Shown here piece after piece: positions 4,603 through 12,203 of a stretch of DNA of 22,355 nucleotides. The notes under the pieces are model-generated. The model was not told the DNA's origin. It was given only the letters and a program-made list of their open reading frames with translations, and did no database searches. Positions within the stretch are counted from its first letter, which is position 1. Each line of letters begins with the position of its first letter. Both the position numbers and the translations under genes were made by a program. The DNA comes from a virus. Location: positions 1-22,355 of the IMG/VR virus record IMGVR_UViG_3300021964_000595; one strand, 5' to 3'.

Positions 4603-5037
4603 ATGGCATTTAGCGGCAACTATATGTGTACATCATTCAAGCAAGAATTGATGACAGCTACACACAACTTCACTAACGGAGCTAATACGTTTAAATTGGC
4701 TTTGTACGATAACAATGCTTCTTTCGACGCAGCTACGACAGCGTATACTGCGACCAACGAGGTTTCTAACTCGGGTACATACACCGCGGGTGGTGGTACG
4801 TTGACAAACGTAACTCCGACAACATCTGGTACAACAGCGTTGACAGACTTTGCGGACATCACGTTTACGTCAGCGACAATCACGGCGCGTGGTGCTTTAA
4901 TTTACAACGACACGGCAGCGGGTGATCCATCTGTAATCGTTCTGGACTTTGGTTCAGACAAGTCATCTACTTCCGGTGACTTTCAGATTGTTTTCCCAAC
5001 GGCAGATGCTTCTAACGCTATCATCCGTATTGCATAA
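4603..5037 (+). CDS. Beta-rich virion protein (144 aa)
   Basis: The sequence reads MAFSGNYMCTSFKQELMTAT, then FKLALYDNNASFDAATTAYT and NEVSNSGTYTAGGGTLTNV. It is a conserved phage virion protein type that I recognise from marine and SU10-like phages near neck and fibre genes. It is rich in Thr, Ser and Gly. The final third (ITARGALIYNDT, IVLDFGSDKSSTSGDFQIVF) shows alternating strands ending in a conserved hydrophobic tip. No enzyme motif is visible. It has a very good ribosome site (AAGGAG at 4589-4594, 8-nt spacer), fitting an abundant virion part. It lies directly before the fibre cassette, so it may be a tail-collar or fibre-attachment subunit; that is inferred from position. Confidence 0.8.
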   Translation: MAFSGNYMCTSFKQELMTATHNFTNGANTFKLALYDNNASFDAATTAYTATNEVSNSGTYTAGGGTLTNVTPTTSGTTALTDFADITFTSATITARGALIYNDTAAGDPSVIVLDFGSDKSSTSGDFQIVFPTADASNAIIRIA

Positions 5038-5059
5038 ACACTAGGTTCGGAGCTCCGCC

Positions 5060-6325
5060 ATGGTAGTATTGGTAAATCGTGCTAAGATGACAACCTCGAC
5101 TACGGGGACAGGCACAATTACACTGGGTTCAGTCGTAGACGGCTACCAGACCTTTGCCGCGGCGGGAGTGTCTGACGGAGATTCCGTTCGATACGTCATA
5201 GAGGACGGCACTTCGAACTGGGAAATCGGAAGCGGAACATACACCGCTTCCGGCACAACACTGTCTCGGACTCCTTCAGAGAGTAGCGGCGGCGGCTCGG
5301 CTATTGATTTGTCAGGGGATGCTATTGTTTTCATCTCGGCAATCGCCTCTGACATTCAGCCTATTACCTATGTACCAACCACTTTTACAGCCACGGCGGG
5401 GCAAACGGCGTTTACAGTATCTTATACGGCGGGGCTTGTTGAGGTTTTTCTTAACGGGGCAAAACTCTCTGCGGCAGATTTCACGGCAACGAATGGCACT
5501 TCTATTGTATTGGCCTCTGGTGCGAACGTGGGAGATACCGTTGATGTAGTAGCTTACGGCACTGTATCTGTAAGCAACACCTACACCCAAGCGCAAGCTG
5601 ACGCTTTGTTTGTGGACGTAGCTGGCGATACTATGACTGGTGACCTGTCCTTCGGTGACAACGACAAAGCCATATTCGGCGCTGGGTCTGACCTACAGAT
5701 TTACCATGATGGGTCTAATAGTTTTGTAGTAGACCAAGGAACAGGTGGTTTAGTTCTTCGTGGATCAACATATGTTGCCTTACAAGGTACTAATGGGGAA
5801 AATGCTGTAATAGCAAGTGAAAATGGTGCGGTAGACTTGCGCTACGACAATGCAACTAAACTCGCCACCACCTCCACAGGCATCGACGTAACGGGCAACG
5901 CTACTTTTGCTGACAACGGTAAAGCCATCTTCGGTGCTGGATCAGACCTTCAGATTTTTCACGATGGGTCTAATTCATACATAAATGAAGTAGGTACAGG
6001 CCAATTACTGCTTGCTGGACAAGATGTAAGGATTACCACTCCAAATGCTGGGGAGTTTATGGCTACTTTTGGAGTAGATGGAGCAGTAACACTCTATCAC
6101 GACAACGCAGCCAAAATAGCCACAACAGCCACAGGAATTTCCGTAACCGGAAACATCACCGTCACAGGCACAGTCGATGGCCGTGACATTGCAACAAATA
6201 TTCCCGCGTCTCTAGGGGCGGCGGGTCAGGTTTTAAGCGTAAATTCAGGCGCTAATGCTGCGGAATGGGCCGACGCCGCTTCAGGCGGAGCGTCTCGCGG
6301 CTTTGTGTACTTTATGAGAGGATAA
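5060..6325 (+). CDS. Modular tail fibre protein with two LQIYHDGS repeats (421 aa)
   Basis: Four parts are visible. Residues 1-98 ([19 protein letters not shown] to the [11 protein letters not shown] strand) form a fibre N-terminal domain common in marine phages, probably the virion-anchoring part. Residues 104-171 ([51 protein letters not shown]) form a second known fibre module. Residues 174-198 ([24 protein letters not shown]) make a linker. Residues 200-369 are two 85-residue repeats beginning DN[13 protein letters not shown]. The end, [16 protein letters not shown] followed by [10 protein letters not shown], is a typical short fibre terminus. GGAG at 5049-5052 supports the ATG. A trimeric rod is expected from family knowledge; the receptor is unknown. 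It is the first gene of the fibre cassette. Confidence 0.9.
   Translation: MVVLVNRAKMTTSTTGTGTITLGSVVDGYQTFAAAGVSDGDSVRYVIEDGTSNWEIGSGTYTASGTTLSRTPSESSGGGSAIDLSGDAIVFISAIASDIQPITYVPTTFTATAGQTAFTVSYTAGLVEVFLNGAKLSAADFTATNGTSIVLASGANVGDTVDVVAYGTVSVSNTYTQAQADALFVDVAGDTMTGDLSFGDNDKAIFGAGSDLQIYHDGSNSFVVDQGTGGLVLRGSTYVALQGTNGENAVIASENGAVDLRYDNATKLATTSTGIDVTGNATFADNGKAIFGAGSDLQIFHDGSNSYINEVGTGQLLLAGQDVRITTPNAGEFMATFGVDGAVTLYHDNAAKIATTATGISVTGNITVTGTVDGRDIATNIPASLGAAGQVLSVNSGANAAEWADAASGGASRGFVYFMRG
5657..6169 (+). repeat. Two tandem 255-bp fibre repeats (85-aa units)
   Basis: Unit 1 starts at 5657 and unit 2 at 5912, exactly 255 bp apart. Shared landmarks at equal offsets: [12 protein letters not shown]-x-HDGSNS near the start, GTG plus a leucine-rich strand near position 30, DGAV or NGAV near 57, and ATT-x-TGI-x-VTGN near 70-81. 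A third, more diverged unit lies in another gene at 9303. The pattern suggests repeated beta layers of a fibre shaft. Confidence 0.9.
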
Positions 6326-6329
6326 GAAT

Positions 6330-7997
6330 ATGGCAGTAGGTCGTTTAGCACACGTTAGCGTAGCTCCCGGAGGTTACGCCACTGTTTATAACAATAGCAG
6401 CGGAACGCCCGCTGTTGTTTCTATAGTAGTTGGTGCGGCACAAGACACAACTTTTAATGTCAGAGTAACGGACGCCAGTTCCTATGATTTTGTAAATTCG
6501 ACCACGATTGTAACAGAGAGTTATAATACAGACGATATAAGAATTAACTCTACAACGTCATCGGTTATCTCTCGTCAGCAAGTTACTTCAGATACGGACA
6601 ATTATACCACTGAACCCAAGGGTCTAAACTATTATTTAGAGTCAAATTCTACTCTTTATAAAATAAAGGGTGGTAAAAATAGTACCACTACTTGGAGTAC
6701 CCCCACCTATGTTGATTTGGGCAACACTAAAAGTTTTGATGTTATTCCATTAGTCGGTACTGATACAATTCGACAGTTTTATTCTGTAAATAAAGAGGCC
6801 TACGGCGGAACTTCTCAGTTTGCTAGTGTAGAAGAAGAAAATTATAGAAAATTATCGCGGGCCACTGGTACAGACCCTGACGGTAATACCTGGACCTCAT
6901 CCAAGTATGCAGCAACAAACGACTTGGATTATTATAACTGCTGTGCGGCTTGGGACCAGTGGTGGCATAAAACTGGTATGGACTTTATGTGTGCAATCAG
7001 TGTTAACGACAATAATAACTATATGACAGGCCTTACGGCGGAGGCCAGTTCAATAACCAAAAACAATAGAACTTCAGATTCTAAGTGGGCTGGAGCGTTC
7101 GGAACTGGTAGTTTACCGCAACCTACTTTTGCTCGACCTTTTCCTTATATTCGGATGAGTGGGAACGTCTTTGTTTACGATGCTTGCGGCCAAGGGACTG
7201 ATAATGACAGTATAGGGTATCTTATATTTTCAGTGAACAAAAACGAAAGTGCTTCCAGTATTACAGACGCACTTGTTGAAAACAGCACAACACGCGCTAA
7301 CGGACTTAGAGGTAACAATACTCAATCCAGCGTAAATTACGATGGGGGCAAAGTCATTTTTTGTGAATACCATCCAGATGATGGTTGCACCTATGTGTTG
7401 ATTCGTTTCACTAACACAAATCAACAAATGTTTAAAATTCATGCGGACACTTTTTTCGCTTATACAAGTGCTAATTATAGTTCAGTGTCTAGTAGTTGGT
7501 GGCAACCAAACATGCTTACTGAAGACTTTGATTATGCCACGCAGGGAATTGAGCGGCTATCTACCTCCGATTGGAGTTTCCCAACTCTTACAAATGCGCC
7601 CTTTAACAGCACTAACTCTACCTATAGAGTTCACTATATTGCTCAAAACCGTTGGGCAATGATTGGTTGGAATACGTCTTCCGGTGCGAGGGACATTTTG
7701 ACATCTACAGACTTGAAAACATGGGTCAGTTACGACACCTCGTTTTCCCCACAAAAGTATAGTGTCAAATCTACAAATAATAATGCAGTAGAGTTGCTGC
7801 ACGATAACACAAAATTTTTCTTTAACGAGGATAATTTTGTAAATTTAGGAACCGATGGGATTCTAGAAAGTGCAACTAACGCTACTGTTTTAGAAAGAAC
7901 GGGCTTAATGCTGGACGATGGCGATAAAGTTATTGTACAAAATACAGGTAGCGTAAGTATGTCTGTACAAGTAATGGGTTATGAGGGGCAAGAATAA
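6330..7997 (+). CDS. Receptor-binding protein candidate: large domain inserted in a small beta scaffold (555 aa)
   Basis: Residues 1-54 (MAVGRLAHVSVAPGGYATVY, VVSIVVGAAQDTTFNVRV) and 508-555 (ILESATNATVLERTGLMLDD, then GDKVIVQNTGSVSMSVQV) look like the two halves of a roughly 130-aa beta-sandwich protein that is common on its own in marine phages. Between them lie about 450 residues rich in Asn, Ser, Tyr and Trp. Repeated strand patterns there, such as SSVNYDGGKVIFCEY (334-347), YRVHYIAQNRWAMIGW (432-447) and STDLKTW (459-465), suggest a propeller-like fold, the last resembling sugar-binding or glycosidase propeller edges. No catalytic residues can be assigned. Parts of the gene are clearly AT-rich (two sampled lines 30-32% GC) compared with its neighbours, consistent with acquisition. 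Ribosome site AGAGG at 6317-6321. Confidence 0.8.
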   Translation: MAVGRLAHVSVAPGGYATVYNNSSGTPAVVSIVVGAAQDTTFNVRVTDASSYDFVNSTTIVTESYNTDDIRINSTTSSVISRQQVTSDTDNYTTEPKGLNYYLESNSTLYKIKGGKNSTTTWSTPTYVDLGNTKSFDVIPLVGTDTIRQFYSVNKEAYGGTSQFASVEEENYRKLSRATGTDPDGNTWTSSKYAATNDLDYYNCCAAWDQWWHKTGMDFMCAISVNDNNNYMTGLTAEASSITKNNRTSDSKWAGAFGTGSLPQPTFARPFPYIRMSGNVFVYDACGQGTDNDSIGYLIFSVNKNESASSITDALVENSTTRANGLRGNNTQSSVNYDGGKVIFCEYHPDDGCTYVLIRFTNTNQQMFKIHADTFFAYTSANYSSVSSSWWQPNMLTEDFDYATQGIERLSTSDWSFPTLTNAPFNSTNSTYRVHYIAQNRWAMIGWNTSSGARDILTSTDLKTWVSYDTSFSPQKYSVKSTNNNAVELLHDNTKFFFNEDNFVNLGTDGILESATNATVLERTGLMLDDGDKVIVQNTGSVSMSVQVMGYEGQE

Positions 7998-9202
7998 TGA
8001 GAACTATAGTAGGCGGTTCAAGTACAAATGACTATCCTAATTTAACGGGTTATGTTCCAAAAATATTCGATGTTGCGGGGACCTATAGTTACGCTGTTCC
8101 AGCTAATTGCTCGAAAGTTTATGCAATGGTTTGGGGCGCGGGGGGTTCTGGTGGCTTTAACGCCACTCAGATCGCAACGGGCGGTGGTGGCGGTGGTTTT
8201 GCCGCAGGTTATATTAATGTAACTCCTAGTTCTACTGTTCCTATTACAATAGGGGATGGAGGGGCAAGTCCCTCAGCTACAGGCGCAGGAGCTTCTGGAG
8301 GCGCTACAACTTTTGGTTCTTTCCTTACGGGCGGAGGAGGTGGTGCCGGGGGGTATCTCGGTAGCTTTGCCGACACTGCTGGCGGTGCCGGAGGAGTGGG
8401 AACCATTAACGATCCTTCAAGTGTCTCTTCATCTATAACGGCCTCTGGCGGTCGCGGAGGAAACTGGATACATGACACGGCTATAGGTGGGCGTTGTAAT
8501 ACGGGCGGTGGGAACAGCGGTTCGTTACTTGGCGATGGCGGCAACGGCGGCGATTGTATGTCAGGTGAAGGCAGCGACTTTATGATTTCGGGCGGTGGGG
8601 GTTGGGGGCAGGGTCACGCCGCTACTTTAGTAAAAACAGGAACAGGCGGAATGGTTGGTGGCGGCGGCGGACCGTTGAATCCGGGGGGGATCCATCATGG
8701 AAATAGCAGCAGTCAATCGAGGGGCCGAGGGCAAGGCATGTTGTTTAAAGGGTCTAACAACATCGACACCACTAATAGCGGCACTGCTGTTCAAATAGGT
8801 TATATGTCGTCTAGTAGAACAGACCCTTCGGGTGCGGGAACTTCTTGGTGGAATGTTTTAACTGGCGCGTCTTTCGGCGGAACAGGCCCAATGAACATAA
8901 ACGGTGTTCCAATAGGACATGGCGGAACAGGCGGGATAAGTGGTGCGGTATCTGGCGGAATGTGCGGCGGTAACGGCGGCTCTACGAGCGCAAATCAGAT
9001 GTCTTACTGGGGAGGGTATTGGATCGCAGGCGGCGGCAGTAATACAGTGAACAGTAGTATGGGCAACCTTCTTCGAAGTTCGGACGCATTGGCAAGAAAA
9101 CATCTTTCTTGCGGTAATGCGGCGGGTGCTGGGGGTGCTAATAATGCGTATGGTTTAAATGGTGGACCCGGAATTTGCTTTGTATTTCCAATTATAAAAT
9201 AA
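7997..9202 (+). CDS. Glycine-rich adhesin-like fibre protein (401 aa)
   Basis: After a short leader, the stretch FDVAGTYSYAVPANCSKVYA and MVWGAGGSGG (about residues 24-53) marks the start of a glycine-rich domain of the kind seen in phage tail adhesins and annotated as Gly_rich. From residue 48 to the end the chain is dominated by GGGG, GGAGG and GGNGG runs separated by short variable loops. In T-even-like gp38 adhesins such runs pack as polyglycine II helices and the loops contact the receptor. The end, GGPGICFVFPIIK, resembles the usual closing strand. It overlaps the 555-aa gene by one base (TAATG), with GAGGGG at 7982-7987. It could be a separate adhesin tip or a partner bound to the preceding fibre. 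Local GC is high (one sampled line 70%) because of glycine codons. Confidence 0.85.
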   Translation: MRTIVGGSSTNDYPNLTGYVPKIFDVAGTYSYAVPANCSKVYAMVWGAGGSGGFNATQIATGGGGGGFAAGYINVTPSSTVPITIGDGGASPSATGAGASGGATTFGSFLTGGGGGAGGYLGSFADTAGGAGGVGTINDPSSVSSSITASGGRGGNWIHDTAIGGRCNTGGGNSGSLLGDGGNGGDCMSGEGSDFMISGGGGWGQGHAATLVKTGTGGMVGGGGGPLNPGGIHHGNSSSQSRGRGQGMLFKGSNNIDTTNSGTAVQIGYMSSSRTDPSGAGTSWWNVLTGASFGGTGPMNINGVPIGHGGTGGISGAVSGGMCGGNGGSTSANQMSYWGGYWIAGGGSNTVNSSMGNLLRSSDALARKHLSCGNAAGAGGANNAYGLNGGPGICFVFPIIK

Positions 9203-9218
9203 TTTCGGAGGCTTTACG

Positions 9219-9857
9219 ATGACCAAAGCAAGAGACTTAGGGGATTTTATCTCAGACGGCACGATAGCCGAGACAGTCACAGCTGACGGTCTAAATCTTG
9301 GTGACAACGAGAAAATCCAACTTGGCGCAAGTCAAGATTTGCAGCTTTACCACGATGGTACTCATAGCTACGTTGATGATGCTGCCACAGGTAATCTGCG
9401 GTTAAGAGGCGATGGATTAGTTCAAATACTGTCGTACAGTGACAATCAAACTATGGCCTATTTTTTAAAAAACGGGGCAGTAGGTCTTTATCACAACAAC
9501 GCCGAAAAAATAACCACCACCTCCACCGGAGCCACGGTCACAGGCACGATAGCCGTGAGCGGTGATTTCAACGCGACGAGCGGTACGTTCACGGTACAGG
9601 ACAACGGCACTGACATCTTGAACGTGACGAGTACGTTGATGTCCCCACAGACGGACGGTGCTATTTCGATTGGTTCGGCAAGCAACGCCTTTAACGACCT
9701 TCACCTTGATGGGTCTGTGGACTTTGGCAACTGGACGATTACAGAGTCTGGCGGTTCTCTCTACTTCGCTACAGGCGGCACAAACAAAATGAAACTGGAT
9801 GCAAGTGGCAACCTCGATGTTGTAGGCAACGTCAATTCCAACGCAACAATCACCTAG
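9219..9857 (+). CDS. Tail fibre protein with one LQLYHDGT repeat (212 aa)
   Basis: The start MTKARDLGDFISDGTIAETV is a fibre N-terminus. Residues 29-115 are one copy of the 85-aa repeat found twice in the 421-aa fibre (DNEKIQLGASQDLQLYHDGT, NGAVGLYHNNAEKITTTSTG). Residues 117-205 carry another common shaft module (IGSASNAFNDLHLDGSVDFG, NWTITESGGSLYFATGGTNK, KMKLDASGNLDVVGNV). No globular receptor-binding tip or intramolecular chaperone follows; the protein stops at NSNATIT. It may therefore be a shaft subunit whose tip is provided by a neighbouring gene, or a shortened fibre. CGGAGG at 9206-9211 is a strong ribosome site. The first codons are echoed by an 11-codon fragment at 11452-11484. Confidence 0.88.
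   Translation: MTKARDLGDFISDGTIAETVTADGLNLGDNEKIQLGASQDLQLYHDGTHSYVDDAATGNLRLRGDGLVQILSYSDNQTMAYFLKNGAVGLYHNNAEKITTTSTGATVTGTIAVSGDFNATSGTFTVQDNGTDILNVTSTLMSPQTDGAISIGSASNAFNDLHLDGSVDFGNWTITESGGSLYFATGGTNKMKLDASGNLDVVGNVNSNATIT
9303..9563 (+). repeat. Third copy of the 85-aa fibre repeat
   Basis: It starts DNEKIQLG-x-x-x-DLQLYHDG and ends with TTTSTGATVTG and a short strand. It aligns over its full length with the units at 5657 and 5912, with a one-residue insertion in the middle. It lies in a different gene 3.4 kb away, showing that fibre modules are shared between genes of the cassette. Confidence 0.85.
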
Positions 9858-9872
9858 TAGGAGTATACGAAG

Positions 9873-11447
9873 ATGGCGATTAAAGTAAGCGGCACAGAGG
9901 TTATCAGCGATAGTCGAGGCCTGAACAACATTGCGTCTGTAGATGCGACTACTGTAGCTGCCTTGGGTACGGCTGGTGTTGGTGGTGGTGGTAGCATCGA
10001 GCTAACGGCGTCAGGAGCCTTAACTGCGGGTCAGCCCATTATTCTGAATGCTAGCGGTCAGGCAGAAGCGGTTAGTACGGCTATAGGGACTATTGCTTTA
10101 GGTACTGTATCCCAGCGCAGCAGTAATGGGCAGGGTAGCCAGTTTGGAGTCATAGGTTTCCAACCTGATAGAGAGGCTTGGCTAAACGTGTACACAAACA
10201 GCCAAACAGCTTATCTTATAGGTTCTAGTAACGCACAAAATCCTGATGGAACTCTGGGTGGACTTTCAACTGTAACCTTACAGACGGGTACACATGAAAT
10301 AGTGGCTATGGCTCTACACCCAACCCACAACGTCTTTGGCGTAACTTCTATAGTCAACGGCAGCAATCTCGGAATTTACAGTGTTTACCTTAACGCAAGT
10401 CTATCTCCGCAAGTCCCCAATTATCTTGAAATATCAAATTTAGGCAACTGGACAGCCCAAACTTGTTGTTATGACGCAAGCCTAGGGAAGTTTGTTGTTG
10501 TTGCTGCCAGAGGCACTGATATGCACGCTTTTCTTGTTAATATGAGTGCAAGTTCATCCTTTACTCTTGATGCCTCTATAAATCTGAGTAGCACTATTGG
10601 GGACGCAAACCTAAGAGCAATAACTATGGCTACGGATGGTAGTGGGCAGTTTTGTGTATTAGGTGCTGACCAAGCTGGAAGCAGTAGTCTTGCGGCTGTA
10701 ACTTTTTCAATTAGCGGGACAACAATAACTCCAGGTAGTAAGACAACACTATCAACTGCGGTTATGGGAAATGACTACGGTACAAGCTCGATTGTTTACA
10801 ATCAAAATGAATCTAAGTTTGTTTGTGCTTACTGGTACAGCCCTTCTACTACTGATTATATTTACAGTAAAAGTTTTTCAATAAGTTCTAACAGTATAGG
10901 GACACAAGCCACTGCGTTATTAAAAACCTTTCCTAGTTATTCTAATAATGCTTATGTTTCTTTAACCTTTGCCCCGCTTACAGGTGTTACAGCTTTTTAT
11001 GGGTCCGAGTCTTCAACCAATGTAATTTTCTCTAAGCGATTTACTTCAACAACGGGTACGATAACATTTGCTTCTGAAGTTTCTTTAGCAACCAACAAAA
11101 CTCATGACGATAATCATATGTTTTCTTGGAGCAATTCTGGCTCGTATTACAGTTCCGCTGTATATTATGCCGGGTCTTTTAAACCCGTTTCAGACGGACA
11201 ATACGCAGCAAGCACTAAGCAAACAGCCGTAAGTAATTACACAGGTTTTATTGGTTTAACTGAGTCTACCATTTCTTCAGGAGCTTCAGGCAAAGTAACG
11301 ATTATTGGTGGTTTGAATGAAAGCCAGTCTGGCCTAACACCTGCATCAAAAATTTACGTTAGTACCTCTGGAAGTTTATCTACTACAGAGACACCCGTTT
11401 ACGCTGGCGTTGCAACAAGTAGCACCAATCTACTGGTGAAAGGATAA
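9873..11447 (+). CDS. Fibre protein with probable seven-bladed beta-propeller (524 aa)
   Basis: The N-terminus MAIKVSGTEVISDSRGLNNI is a common fibre anchor. Residues 41-95 (ASGALTAGQPIILNASGQAE) together with the C-terminal 65 residues (FIGLTESTISSGASGKVTII, GGLNESQSGLTPASKIYVST) form a module usually seen contiguous in marine phages. Between them about 340 residues show a recurring blade pattern every 49-58 residues: about 95-109, VAMALHPTHNVFGVTSI (144-160), CYDASLGKFVVVAA (199-212), ITMATDGSGQFCVLGA (250-265), SIVYNQNESKFVCAYW (306-321), LTFAPLTGVTAFYGSE (364-379) and FSWSNSGSYYSSAVYYAG (417-434). This predicts a propeller, a fold often used to bind glycans or proteins. AGGAG at 9859-9863 supports the start. 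It is a candidate receptor-binding protein; the ligand is unknown. Confidence 0.85.
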   Translation: MAIKVSGTEVISDSRGLNNIASVDATTVAALGTAGVGGGGSIELTASGALTAGQPIILNASGQAEAVSTAIGTIALGTVSQRSSNGQGSQFGVIGFQPDREAWLNVYTNSQTAYLIGSSNAQNPDGTLGGLSTVTLQTGTHEIVAMALHPTHNVFGVTSIVNGSNLGIYSVYLNASLSPQVPNYLEISNLGNWTAQTCCYDASLGKFVVVAARGTDMHAFLVNMSASSSFTLDASINLSSTIGDANLRAITMATDGSGQFCVLGADQAGSSSLAAVTFSISGTTITPGSKTTLSTAVMGNDYGTSSIVYNQNESKFVCAYWYSPSTTDYIYSKSFSISSNSIGTQATALLKTFPSYSNNAYVSLTFAPLTGVTAFYGSESSTNVIFSKRFTSTTGTITFASEVSLATNKTHDDNHMFSWSNSGSYYSSAVYYAGSFKPVSDGQYAASTKQTAVSNYTGFIGLTESTISSGASGKVTIIGGLNESQSGLTPASKIYVSTSGSLSTTETPVYAGVATSSTNLLVKG

Positions 11448-11451
11448 CCCA

Positions 11452-11484
11452 ATGACAAAAGCAAGAGACTTAGCTAGGAGATAA
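11452..11484 (+). pseudogene. Fossil start of a fibre gene (10 codons, MTKARDL-type)
   Basis: ATG and nine codons read Met-Thr-Lys-Ala-Arg-Asp-Leu-Ala-Arg-Arg, then TAA. The first seven residues equal those of the fibre gene at 9219, and the DNA matches at 21 of the first 22 bases. It then runs straight into the AGGAG site of the next gene. I read it as the remnant of a second fibre gene deleted by recombination; a translated minigene that couples to the next start is the alternative. Confidence 0.7.
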
Positions 11485-11487
11485 CCC

Positions 11488-12195
11488 ATGTTTTTCGGCT
11501 CCGTTGCCATTGCTCAAGTCCCGATAGGCGATGATGCGTCAGTAACTCGCGTGGGGGTTACGGGCCTTGTTGGCACGGGAACCGTGGGCCAAGTAACGCT
11601 GGTCACGGATCAGAATCTTAACCAGACAGGTTTGTCTGCAACGGGTTCGGTGGGTACTGCGGCGGCTGGCGGCGGTACAGGTGTTATCGTTATTGCTGGC
11701 GGCAGCGTGGGCACAGCGGCGGTCGGAAGCGTTGAAGCAATCATCAACGTACAGCCAGTAATTACAGGTGTTGCAGCTACAGGTGCGGTGGGTGATCTTG
11801 AGGTCACTGGCACAGCGGTTGTTCAGTTGACGGGCGTACAAGCTACGGCTTCAACCAACGCAGTTGAGGTGATTATCAACGTACAACCGACTATTGTTGG
11901 TGTAGCGGCTAACGGCGAACTCAACGACGTTGAAGTTATCGGTGATGCAAACGTGCCGCAGACTGGACTGTCAGCCACTACAGCGGTGGGCATAGTTTCT
12001 CAACGTACCACGGCGGTCATTCCAATTACATTTGATCCGCAGGCACAGGGACAATCTGGGTCTGTAACAGTAACAGGTGGCGCAACCGTGAACCTAGTCG
12101 GCGTTGAGGGTAGCGGTCGCGTCGGAACTGTGGTAGTTTGGGGCAGAATTATTCCAGACGAAGACACCATCTGGACAGAAATAGTAGCTGCGTAG
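11488..12195 (+). CDS. Repetitive TG(V/L)-x-ATG-x-VG virion protein (235 aa)
   Basis: After MFFGSVAIAQVPIGDDASV the chain consists of beta-type repeats of about 20-24 residues with the pattern TG(V/L)-x-(A)T(G)-x-(A/S)VG-x-(V/L)-x-V: QTGLSATGSVG, ITGVAATGAVGDLEV, LTGVQATASTNAVEV, IVGVAANGELNDVEV, QTGLSATTAVG, LVGVEGSGRVGTVVV. Two 44-residue super-repeats, each with two such units, start at 11731 and 11863. The C-terminus (WGRIIPDEDTIWTEIVAA) is non-repetitive and probably forms an interaction tip. Similar repeats occur in marine phage virion proteins, and single copies end two other proteins here (genes at 3299 and 15230). AGGAG at 11476-11480 precedes the ATG. A fibrous or spike-like structural part is inferred. 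Confidence 0.8.
   Translation: MFFGSVAIAQVPIGDDASVTRVGVTGLVGTGTVGQVTLVTDQNLNQTGLSATGSVGTAAAGGGTGVIVIAGGSVGTAAVGSVEAIINVQPVITGVAATGAVGDLEVTGTAVVQLTGVQATASTNAVEVIINVQPTIVGVAANGELNDVEVIGDANVPQTGLSATTAVGIVSQRTTAVIPITFDPQAQGQSGSVTVTGGATVNLVGVEGSGRVGTVVVWGRIIPDEDTIWTEIVAA
11731..11994 (+). repeat. Two 132-bp tandem repeats in the ATG-x-VG protein
   Basis: Copies start at 11731 and 11863, each encoding 44 residues beginning VE(A/V)IINVQP and including TGVAATGAVG-type and TG(V/L)-x-AT-type sub-repeats. About three quarters of the first 48 bases are identical between copies. The unit length is a multiple of three, so copy number can change without a frameshift. Confidence 0.8.
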
Positions 12196-12203
12196 GGAAC
12201 GAC

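Noticed and set aside
5048-5057. Perfect 10-bp palindrome overlapping a ribosome site
   Set aside because: About twenty 10-bp palindromes are expected by chance in 22 kb, and with no loop it can form only a very short stem. Not evidence of an operator.
6330-11447. Diversity-generating retroelement acting on fibre tips
   Set aside because: No reverse transcriptase, no paired template/variable repeat and no C-type lectin-like end were seen in the window.
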